DNA of 5,212 nt, from the NCBI GenBank assembly GCA_027295475.1, contig JAPUKV010000034.1:1-5212 (forward strand). Reading direction: 5' to 3'. Below, piece by piece: positions 1-5,212 of this stretch (positions are counted from its first letter, which is position 1; each line of letters starts with the position of its first letter). The stretch comes from Pseudomonadota bacterium (GTDB lineage: Bacteria > Pseudomonadota > Gammaproteobacteria > Woeseiales > Woeseiaceae). A program made the translations under genes and the position numbers. The notes beneath the pieces were generated by a model. It saw only the letters and a list, made by a program, of their open reading frames with translations, had not been told where the DNA came from and did no database searches.

Positions 1-542
1 GTTGAAATGATGCGTACGATCGGCTGACTGCTTGCCTGTACGTTTTCAAGCCCGCAGGACGCAATGATGGCGATGTCCATCGGCGTCATCATTCGACCGC
101 AACTCAACACCTCATGCCCGGCCGGAAAGTCGGAACCCTGCACATGAACGAACTGCAATCGCTCTGCTTCGTAATCATCCTCGATGGTTGCAACGCCGTC
201 CCGAACATCAATCCGTTCCACCGGAATCACGCAATCGCTTTTTGCCGGCAAGACAGCGCCGGTCATGATCTCGATCGCGTGATCGACGCCGGTGAGCGTC
301 AGAACCGGGTCACCGGCATGCTGCGTTCCCTGGATCGTAAAGCGTCGATTGCCACTGGCAAGGGAATCATACTGGAGGGCCACACCGTCCATCGTCACGC
401 GGTCGAATGGTGGCTGATCGCGCTCGGCCAGGACCGCCTGCTGCAGAACCCGGCCGGTGGCTCGTGCCAGTGGCACAGTTTCGACTGCGAACGCCGGCAG
501 CGCGGCGCTGATCGCCTGCGTTGCTTCTGCCGTCGTAATCAT
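1..542 (-). CDS. moeA: MoeA-like molybdopterin molybdotransferase, N-terminal part (runs off the window)
   Basis: The 180 complete codons read here match the N-terminal half of the MoeA family, cytoplasmic enzymes that insert molybdate into adenylylated molybdopterin in the last step of molybdenum cofactor synthesis. Visible landmarks are LARATGRVL (residues 25-33), PPFDRVTMDG (44-53, containing the conserved MDG aspartate D52), MTGAVLP (93-99) followed by D103, GSDFPAG (136-142), IASCG (160-164), and PIVRIIS at the edge, where the family continues into a STGDE-type motif. The reading frame ends at the window border with no stop, so the C-terminal half is outside. The ATG at 542-540 overlaps the purD stop (ATGA), and no other in-frame ATG lies in the few codons upstream, so this start is well supported and translational coupling is likely. 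The segment FDRVTMDGVAL differs from the FDNSAMDGYAV of E. coli MoeA, which suggests a divergent subfamily. The family call is confident; the exact activity is inferred. Confidence 0.88.
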   Translation of the reverse strand, partial: MITTAEATQAISAALPAFAVETVPLARATGRVLQQAVLAERDQPPFDRVTMDGVALQYDSLASGNRRFTIQGTQHAGDPVLTLTGVDHAIEIMTGAVLPAKSDCVIPVERIDVRDGVATIEDDYEAERLQFVHVQGSDFPAGHEVLSCGRMMTPMDIAIIASCGLENVQASSQPIVRIIS

Positions 543-1834
543 GATGCGCGGTTCTGTTCGCGTGCGATGGCACGATGGCCAATGTCGTGGCGGAAATAGA
601 CTTTGCTCCAGCTGATGTTATTTACCTGGGCGTAGGCTACGTCACGTGCATTAGCCACCGAATCTCCGAGACCCACAACGCAGAGCACGCGCCCGCCGCT
701 GGTGACTATATCGTCCTCGCGCAATGCGGTGCCAGCATGAAACACCTTGCAGGTATCGCTTGTGGATTCCGGAAGGCCATCAATCTTCTCACCTTTCTCA
801 TAAGCGGCTGGATAGCCGCCGGCTGCCATTACGACACCGAGTGCTGCGCGCGGATCCCAGTCCGCCTGCTGACCCGCCAGGCGCCCGTTAATCGTCGCCT
901 CGCACAGAGTTACCAGGTCTGACTTTAGTCGCGCCATGATGGGCTGCGTTTCAGGATCGCCCATGCGGCAATTGAATTCGATGACATTGGGCGTGCCATC
1001 GACGCTGATCATAAGCCCCGCATAGAGAAAGCCTGTGTAATTGATACCGTCCTGGCGCAAGCCGGCCAGCGTCGGATGAATCACCAGCTCGAGAATTTTC
1101 TGTTCGATGTCGGCAGTGACGACAGGAGCCGGCGAATACGCGCCCATGCCGCCGGTGTTGGGTCCGATGTCGCCATCGTCACGCGCTTTGTGGTCTTGCG
1201 AACTGGCAAGGGGCAACACGCTCTTGCCGTCAGTTATCACAATAAAACTGGCTTCCTCGCCTTCAAGGAATTCTTCGACGACGATGCGATTACCGGCATC
1301 GCCGAACGCGCCGGCACCTAACATATCGGTCGCGGCTGCTTCGGCTTCCTTGAGCGTCATGGCAACGATAACGCCTTTGCCTGCGGCAAGTCCGTCAGCC
1401 TTGATAACGATGGGTGCACCGCATTCGCGTATGTACTCGAGCGCGGGCTCGAGCAGTTCGAAATTGCGATACTCCGCCGTCGGGATATTGTGCCTCTTCA
1501 GGAAATCTTTCGTATATGCCTTCGAGCCTTCGAGTTGCGCGGCAGCGGCGGATGGTCCGAAACAGGCAAGGCCGCGTTCCTGGAATCGATCGACAATTCC
1601 GGCGACGAGCGGTACCTCGGGTCCGATAATGGTCAGACTAATCGCTTGTTTTTCGGCGAGATCAATCAGCCCGTCAATGTCTTCCGCAGCAACCGGCACA
1701 TTGCGCAATCCGGGTTCGATAGCGGTGCCTGCATTGCCAGGCGCCACCAGGACTTCGTCAACTTCAGCAGATTGGGCACACTTCCAAGCGAGAGCATGCT
1801 CCCGTCCTCCACTACCTACAATTAGTATTTTCAT
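539..1834 (-). CDS. purD: Phosphoribosylamine-glycine ligase (GAR synthetase)
   Basis: This cytoplasmic enzyme ligates glycine to 5-phosphoribosylamine using ATP, giving GAR, the second step of de novo purine synthesis. The 431-residue product matches the usual single-domain bacterial length (about 430) and is collinear with E. coli PurD. It has the N-terminal motif GSGGREHALAWK (7-18) and APGNAGTA (31-38), GPEVPLV (71-77), LEGSKAYTKDFL (101-112), the ATP-grasp glycine-rich loop IKADGLAAGKGV (144-155), the substrate region SSQDHK (211-216) and GPNTGGMGAYSP (224-235), and the metal-binding segment EFNCRMGDPETQ (286-297). The C-terminus ends in a conserved IGHRAIAREQ. The ATG at 1834-1832 gives the canonical MKILIVG start. 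No strong Shine-Dalgarno is visible: the leader is purine-rich (AAAGAAAA), and the REP hairpin ends 13 nt before the ATG. It lies 84 nt after purH and overlaps moeA by 4 nt. No frameshift or missing key motif was seen. Confidence 0.98.
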   Translation of the reverse strand: MKILIVGSGGREHALAWKCAQSAEVDEVLVAPGNAGTAIEPGLRNVPVAAEDIDGLIDLAEKQAISLTIIGPEVPLVAGIVDRFQERGLACFGPSAAAAQLEGSKAYTKDFLKRHNIPTAEYRNFELLEPALEYIRECGAPIVIKADGLAAGKGVIVAMTLKEAEAAATDMLGAGAFGDAGNRIVVEEFLEGEEASFIVITDGKSVLPLASSQDHKARDDGDIGPNTGGMGAYSPAPVVTADIEQKILELVIHPTLAGLRQDGINYTGFLYAGLMISVDGTPNVIEFNCRMGDPETQPIMARLKSDLVTLCEATINGRLAGQQADWDPRAALGVVMAAGGYPAAYEKGEKIDGLPESTSDTCKVFHAGTALREDDIVTSGGRVLCVVGLGDSVANARDVAYAQVNNISWSKVYFRHDIGHRAIAREQNRAS

Positions 1835-1847
1835 AGCAATTTTCTTT

Positions 1848-1909
1848 TGTGGGAGCGGTTTCAGTCGCGAAGGGCCCGATCCTGGTTCGCGACTAAATTC
1901 GATCCCACA
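1848..1909. repeat. Inverted REP doublet (REPIN/BIME-like) between purH and purD
   Basis: Two 24-base arms, 1848-1871 and 1886-1909, face each other as inverted repeats across a 14-base centre (1872-1885, containing GGGCCC). The left arm on the plus strand begins TGTGGGAGCGG and ends AGTCGCGAA. The right arm on the minus strand begins TGTGGGATCGA and ends AGTCGCGAA. I count 20 of 24 positions identical. The TGTGGGAGCGG...CGCGA pattern, with a GGAG head, resembles the REP elements dispersed in Pseudomonas and other gammaproteobacteria, which are thought to be mobilised as doublets by RAYT (Y1 transposase) proteins encoded elsewhere. The right arm has GGAT in place of GGAG, so the copy is partly decayed. 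In the purHD transcript it would fold into a long stem starting 9 nt after the purH stop. No U-run follows it on the minus strand, so it does not look like an intrinsic terminator. Copies elsewhere in the genome cannot be seen from here. Confidence 0.85.
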
Positions 1910-1918
1910 TCTTGTTGA

Positions 1919-3469
1919 TCAGTGCCGAAAATGCCGCATGCCGGTGAACACCATCGCCAGGCCATGCTCATTGGCGGCGGCAATCACCTCGTCATCCCGC
2001 ATTGACCCGCCCGGCTGGATGATTGCTGATATTCCGTGTTCGGCGGCACTGTCGATGCCGTCACGGAATGGAAAGAACGCATCAGAAGCCATCACTGAAT
2101 CCTTTACAGAAAGGCCCTCGTCTGCCGCCTTGATGGCAGCGATTTTTGTGCTGTAGATGCGGCTCATCTGGCCGGCGCCGATGCCGATCGTCATACCGTC
2201 CTTGCAAAAAACGATCGCATTCGATTTTACAAATTTTGCGACTTTCCAGGCGAATAACAGGTCCCTGATCTGTCCGGCATCCGGCGTCTTCTCCGATACG
2301 ATCGTCAAGTCAGCTTCGGTTATGATGCCCGTGTCCGATCCTTGCACCAGCAGTCCGCCAGATACCTTCTTGAAGTCGAAGGTGGCCTCAGCGGATTGTG
2401 GCCATTCGCCGACGCTCAGCACCCTCACATTTTTCTTTTCCGCCAGCACCGGTAGCGCATCTTCACCGATTTCCGGTGCAACGATTACTTCAACGAACTG
2501 CTTATCGATGATCGCCCGCGCTGTGGCGTTGTCAAGATTGTGATTGAAAGCAATGATGCCGCCAAACGCCGAAGTTGGATCCGTCGCAAACGCCTTTTCA
2601 TAAGCGTCCAGAATATTCTCGCTGACCGCAACGCCACAGGGATTCGCGTGTTTGACAATGACACAAGCTGGCTGTGAGAACTGCTTGACGCATTCCAGCG
2701 CCGCATCGCTGTCGGCGATGTTATTGTAAGAGAGCGCTTTGCCTTGCAATTGGTGCGCGCCTGCCAGGGAGCCGCGCACTGGATCCTGATCTCGATAGAA
2801 CGCAGCTTCCTGATGCGGGTTCTCGCCGTAACGGAGTTCCTCAATTCTGCTGCCCGAATACAGAATGCGTTCGCCGAGTCGCTTATCGCTTAATGCCGAA
2901 GCAAGATACCGGGTTATTGCTGTGTCGTAGCTTGCAGTAAGCGCATAGGCTTTTGCCGCCAGGCCACGGCGGTATTCTTCAGTCAATTGTTCGGACTCGA
3001 GTGCTTCGAGGATCGCGTCGTAATCATCCGGATCGACGACGACGGCAACTCCATCATGATTCTTGGACGCGGCCCTGATCATTGCGGGCCCCCCGATATC
3101 AATATTCTCGATGGCGTCAGCAAGCGTTACATCGGCTTTGCTGACGGTTTCCTCGAACGGATAGAGGTTAACAGCCAGCAGGTCGATTGGTTCGATGCCG
3201 TGCTCGGACATGACGTCATCGTCGATGCCGCGCCGTGCCAACAGTCCGCCATGAATGATCGGGTGCAGTGTTTTTACACGGCCGCCCATAATCTCGGGAA
3301 ATCCGGTTTTTGACGATACCTCGATGGCGTCGATTCCCGCTTCGCCAAGTTGTCGCCAGGTTCCGCCGGTTGACAGAATTTCGATACCCAGGCGCTGTAG
3401 CCCCTGCGCAAACGGAATCAAATTACGCTTGTCAGAAACGCTGACAAGCGCGCGTCGCACTTTGAACAT
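1919..3469 (-). CDS. purH: Bifunctional AICAR formyltransferase / IMP cyclohydrolase
   Basis: PurH catalyses the last two steps of de novo purine synthesis: formylation of AICAR from 10-formyl-tetrahydrofolate to FAICAR, then ring closure to IMP. The 516-residue length is normal for the family. The N-terminal MGS-like cyclohydrolase domain (about 1-145) shows ALVSVSDK (7-14), LSTGGT (32-37), [16 protein letters not shown] (55-70) and HGGLLARR (73-80). The C-terminal formyltransferase domain shows LRYGENPHQ (212-220), the catalytic Lys-His pair in VKHANPCGV (K273, H274), DPTSAFGG (297-304), FVKSNAIV (413-420), GAGQMSR (431-437), FFPFRDG (465-471) and the terminal IQPGGSMRD. The ATG at 3469-3467 follows the fis stop by 9 nt, with a modest purine-rich ribosome binding stretch (AAAGAAA) between. 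It is transcribed with purD. I saw no match to the E. coli PurR operator upstream. Confidence 0.98.
   Translation of the reverse strand: MFKVRRALVSVSDKRNLIPFAQGLQRLGIEILSTGGTWRQLGEAGIDAIEVSSKTGFPEIMGGRVKTLHPIIHGGLLARRGIDDDVMSEHGIEPIDLLAVNLYPFEETVSKADVTLADAIENIDIGGPAMIRAASKNHDGVAVVVDPDDYDAILEALESEQLTEEYRRGLAAKAYALTASYDTAITRYLASALSDKRLGERILYSGSRIEELRYGENPHQEAAFYRDQDPVRGSLAGAHQLQGKALSYNNIADSDAALECVKQFSQPACVIVKHANPCGVAVSENILDAYEKAFATDPTSAFGGIIAFNHNLDNATARAIIDKQFVEVIVAPEIGEDALPVLAEKKNVRVLSVGEWPQSAEATFDFKKVSGGLLVQGSDTGIITEADLTIVSEKTPDAGQIRDLLFAWKVAKFVKSNAIVFCKDGMTIGIGAGQMSRIYSTKIAAIKAADEGLSVKDSVMASDAFFPFRDGIDSAAEHGISAIIQPGGSMRDDEVIAAANEHGLAMVFTGMRHFRH
3426..3450. other. Perfect 10-bp inverted repeat in the first codons of purH
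   Basis: CGCTTGTCAG (3426-3435) and its exact complement CTGACAAGCG (3441-3450) flank a 5-base loop. In purH mRNA this covers codons 7-15 (A-L-V-S-V-S-D-K-R) and would form a stem beginning about 20 nt after the start codon. The encoded VSVSDK segment is conserved across PurH proteins, so part of the symmetry could follow from the amino acids and codon choice alone. A role in translation or as a protein site is only a possibility. Confidence 0.55.
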
Positions 3470-3478
3470 TAAGTTTCT

Positions 3479-3760
3479 TTACTGAATAAGCGAATAGGTT
3501 TTGAGTTTTTTTCGCAGGGTGCCCCGATTAATGCCAAGAATGCCCGCCGCCTGACTCTGGTTACCATGCGTGTAATCCATAACGGCTTTGAATAACGGCT
3601 CTTCAACTTCACCCAAAACGAGATCATACAGATCGCCGGGGCGATCCCCGTTCAGGCTATTGAAATAACGGTTTAGTGCTTCTTCGGTGTGTTTCCTGAG
3701 TGGCTTCTTGTGATTCAGGGAATTTAAATCATTCTTTTTGTTAGTGTTTTTCTGGGCCAC
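3479..3760 (-). CDS. fis: DNA-binding protein Fis (nucleoid-associated regulator)
   Basis: Fis is a homodimeric DNA-bending protein that in enterics is abundant in early exponential growth and activates rRNA and tRNA promoters. The 93-residue product aligns with the 98-residue E. coli Fis over its core: [15 protein letters not shown] (19-33), [13 protein letters not shown] (44-56), and the C-terminal helix-turn-helix [22 protein letters not shown] (66-87), which keeps the DNA-contacting residues N78, R79, T81 and K84. The first 18 residues are Lys/Asn-rich and unlike the N-terminal beta-hairpin arm used by E. coli Fis to stimulate the Hin invertase, so that function may be absent. The start is GTG at 3760-3758. 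An in-frame TGA lies four codons upstream (3772-3770) and no early in-frame ATG exists, so GTG is the only sensible start. A GAG at 3769-3771 (8 nt spacing) may be the Shine-Dalgarno. It follows dusB, as is usual in gammaproteobacteria. Confidence 0.96.
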   Translation of the reverse strand: MAQKNTNKKNDLNSLNHKKPLRKHTEEALNRYFNSLNGDRPGDLYDLVLGEVEEPLFKAVMDYTHGNQSQAAGILGINRGTLRKKLKTYSLIQ

Positions 3761-3770
3761 TTTTTCGACT

Positions 3771-3806
3771 CATCCTGGAGAGACGTTTCAAGAAACTCCC
3801 GGGATG
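3771..3806 (-). promoter_or_regulatory. fis: Imperfect hairpin in the dusB-fis gap, overlapping the fis ribosome binding region
   Basis: In the transcript, CATCC...GGGAG (3806-3796) can pair with CTCC...GGATG (3780-3771): 5 bp, a small 1x2 internal loop, then 4 bp, around a 15-base loop. The 3' arm includes the AGGA and abuts the TGAG that are the only Shine-Dalgarno candidates for the GTG start of fis. In E. coli, fis translation is known to depend on upstream sequence and RNA structure near the dusB-fis junction; a similar role here is inference from position only. I see no U-run after it on the minus strand, so it is unlikely to be a terminator. Confidence 0.4.
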
Positions 3807-3811
3807 TTGTC

Positions 3812-4801
3812 TTATGCGGCTAGAGAATTACCCTGAGCCTGCTGGCCAAAGAATTCCCGCGTCAGACGAACTTGCTCGGAAGCACTATCGACACGCACCA
3901 CCCGCGACCGGAATTCTTGTGAATGCTTCAAACCGGCGCAATACCAGGTAAGGTGCTTGCGAGCCACCCGGACGCCAGTCGTTTCTCCATAAAACCGGTA
4001 CAGGTCGCCAAGGTGGTCGAGCATAATATCACGGACTTCGTTTTTAGCCAGCGGCGGTGCCTGAATACCGGTGTCGAAGAAATGATTTAATTCGCGGAAA
4101 ATCCACGGACGCCCTTGGGCACCGCGTCCAATCATTAAGCCATCAGCACAGCTTAGACGCAGAACTTCAAGCGACTTCTCCGGAGTTGCAATGTCACCGT
4201 TCGCAATGACCGGTATTGAAATTTCATTCTTGATTTGCGCAATCGTTTCGTATTCTGCCGCACCTTTGAAACGGCACGCTCGAGTTCTCCCGTGTACGGC
4301 GATCGCCGTGACCCCGGATGCCTCCGCAATTTTCGCGATTTCAACGCCATTGCGGTGACTTGCGTCCCATCCGGTGCGTATTTTCAGTGTTACGGGCACA
4401 GCGACCGAGCTGACGACAGATTCGAGGATGAGGGACACCAGTCTTGTGTCTTGCAGCAGGGCGGAACCGGCCAGCTTGTTGCAGACTTTCCTGGCCGGGC
4501 ATCCCATGTTGATATCAATGATCTGGGCACCGCGTGCAACGCACACTGAGGCAGCGGTGGCTAGCTCAAGCGGATCCGCGCCCACAATCTGCACAACCCT
4601 TGGCTCGGCATCCATATCGAGGTCCAGTCTGTGGCGCGATTTATCTGTGTTCCACAGACTGATATCGGCAGTCGTCATTTCCGAGGTAGTCATACCAGCG
4701 CCAAATCGGCGGCAAAGTCTGCGAAAAGGCGCGTCGGTAATGCCGACCATGGGTGCGAGCAAAAACGGGCTGTTCAATTCGTAAGGGCCGATCTGCAACA
4801 T
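3812..4801 (-). CDS. dusB: tRNA-dihydrouridine synthase B
   Basis: DusB is an FMN- and NADPH-dependent enzyme that reduces a specific uridine in the tRNA D-loop (U17 in E. coli). The 329-residue product matches E. coli DusB (321) along its whole length. The TIM-barrel FMN domain shows APMVGITDAPFRRLC (16-30), VQIVGADP (70-77), IIDINMGCPARKV (94-106) with catalytic Cys101, LKIRTGWD (139-146, K139), HGRTRACRFKG (170-180), PVIANGDI (197-204) and MIGRGAQGRPWIF (223-235). The C-terminal helical tRNA-binding domain includes GVRVARKHLTWY (276-287). I chose ATG 4801-4799 because it gives MLQIGPYELNSPFLLAPM, aligned with the E. coli N-terminus. The frame is open to an ATG at 4864, but that would add 21 unrelated residues overlapping the upstream gene. 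It starts 5 nt after the DUF3426 stop, has a weak ribosome binding site, and is probably translationally coupled. Confidence 0.97.
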   Translation of the reverse strand: MLQIGPYELNSPFLLAPMVGITDAPFRRLCRRFGAGMTTSEMTTADISLWNTDKSRHRLDLDMDAEPRVVQIVGADPLELATAASVCVARGAQIIDINMGCPARKVCNKLAGSALLQDTRLVSLILESVVSSVAVPVTLKIRTGWDASHRNGVEIAKIAEASGVTAIAVHGRTRACRFKGAAEYETIAQIKNEISIPVIANGDIATPEKSLEVLRLSCADGLMIGRGAQGRPWIFRELNHFFDTGIQAPPLAKNEVRDIMLDHLGDLYRFYGETTGVRVARKHLTWYCAGLKHSQEFRSRVVRVDSASEQVRLTREFFGQQAQGNSLAA

Positions 4802-4806
4802 GAAGC

Positions 4807-5212
4807 TCAGTTCTTGAAGTCTTCGGTGGCGCAGCGCACTCGACCCGGGCTTACCCGGTAACAAACGTTGACTTTGAAGCCGGTAGCGTCGACAGATGGT
4901 TCCTCAACCGTTATGACTGCTGTGAAATTGTCTCCGGGTACCACCGGCTTGCTTGGATCGAGATCGCCGGCAAGATACTCGTTCGGCTCGAGTACGCGAC
5001 TACCGATTATTTCTTCCCAGCGGTCGGTCAGTGACACGTGCACCAGGGGATACGGTAGTGGTTGCTCCGAGCGGTTGCCGATGCGGGAGAAGATTGTCAA
5101 CACGTCCTCGCCTTCGGCGACACTGCCATTCGTTGCTTCAAACTGCCAGCCCTTGATGTCCCACTCGGTTGTTACGGGATTACCGAGCATGCGATATATC
5201 GGTCCGAAAGTT
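4807..5212 (-). CDS. DUF3426 domain protein, C-terminal part (start lies outside the window)
   Basis: 134 codons plus a TGA stop are visible; the frame stays open to the window edge (reading TFGPIYR before the first internal Met), so the internal ATG at 5190 is not the real start. The segment WDIKGWQF, then LTIFSRIGNRSEQPLPYP, VHVSLTDRW, RVLEPNEYL, GDNFTAVI and TGFKVNVCYRV is the pattern of the DUF3426 C-terminal domain, a predicted beta-sandwich-like region. Family members commonly carry an N-terminal MJ0042-type zinc ribbon and a single membrane helix; both would lie beyond the window and are not seen here. Their function is not established. The position, immediately upstream of dusB-fis, is where this family is usually found in non-enteric gammaproteobacteria, often after prmA. 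It ends in a short ATEDFKN tail with no obvious motif. Confidence 0.82.
   Translation of the reverse strand, partial: TFGPIYRMLGNPVTTEWDIKGWQFEATNGSVAEGEDVLTIFSRIGNRSEQPLPYPLVHVSLTDRWEEIIGSRVLEPNEYLAGDLDPSKPVVPGDNFTAVITVEEPSVDATGFKVNVCYRVSPGRVRCATEDFKN

Noticed and set aside
114..599. 161-residue open frame on the plus strand
   Set aside because: It is antisense to moeA and the end of purD, which have clear family motifs; its own translation resembles no family I know.
1835..1918. Intrinsic terminator between purH and purD
   Set aside because: The stem is strong but is followed on the minus strand by an A-rich stretch rather than a U-run, and its arms match REP-type sequences better than a terminator.
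1107..2156. 349-residue open frame on the plus strand
   Set aside because: It runs antisense across conserved purD and purH and through the REP doublet. Its product is Ser/Ala/Pro-rich with no recognisable domain, and the CGSGFSREGPD stretch is simply the translated REP sequence, a common source of spurious protein calls.
3470..3478. PurR-type operator ahead of purH
   Set aside because: The fis-purH gap is only 9 nt, and neither it nor the flanking sequence shows the E. coli PurR palindrome.
3741..3773. 10-codon mini-ORF (ATG at 3773) overlapping the fis start in another frame
   Set aside because: The AGG lies directly against the ATG with no usable spacing, and such a short ORF is expected by chance; it could be a leader peptide only if ribosome profiling showed it.
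3760..3800. Possible promoter upstream of fis (TTGAAA, 17-nt spacer, TCGAAA on the minus strand)
   Set aside because: The -10 candidate matches the consensus at only three positions and the segment overlaps the likely ribosome binding region, so it is too weak to annotate.
4802..4864. Upstream in-frame extension of dusB to an ATG at 4864
   Set aside because: The extra 21 residues overlap the conserved end of the DUF3426 gene and do not match the DusB N-terminus, whereas the ATG at 4801 gives the canonical MLQIGPYEL start.

Overview
This window is an ordinary, gene-dense stretch of a gammaproteobacterial chromosome. Every gene I can support is read from the minus strand, so transcription runs from high to low coordinates. 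In that direction the order is: C-terminal part of a DUF3426 protein, dusB (tRNA-dihydrouridine synthase B), fis (nucleoid protein), purH (last two steps of IMP synthesis), purD (GAR synthetase), and the N-terminal part of a moeA-like molybdopterin molybdotransferase. A dusB-fis pair is a gammaproteobacterial signature. DUF3426-dusB-fis-purH-purD is an order I associate with non-enteric gammaproteobacteria such as Pseudomonas and Xanthomonas relatives, where prmA and accC usually lie further upstream. I cannot name the genus.

Layout: DUF3426 (4807 to beyond 5212) is separated by 5 nt from dusB (3812-4801). A 51-nt gap holding an imperfect hairpin separates dusB from fis (3479-3760, GTG start). 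A 9-nt gap separates fis from purH (1919-3469). An 84-nt gap between purH and purD (539-1834) is largely filled by a 62-bp inverted pair of REP-like sequences, a REPIN/BIME. The stop of purD overlaps the start of moeA (1-542, cut by the window edge) in an ATGA arrangement. No stretch over 300 nt lacks a gene. I see no rRNA, tRNA, CRISPR array, transposase or clear intrinsic terminator.

The tight spacing suggests a single polycistronic unit, possibly with internal promoters I cannot identify. It would join tRNA modification and growth-rate control (dusB-fis), purine synthesis (purH-purD) and, less usually, molybdenum cofactor synthesis (moeA). I found no convincing novel system. The points worth a second look are the REP doublet inside the pur cluster, the coupling of moeA to purD, the hairpin overlapping the fis ribosome binding site, and a perfect 10-bp inverted repeat in the first codons of purH.
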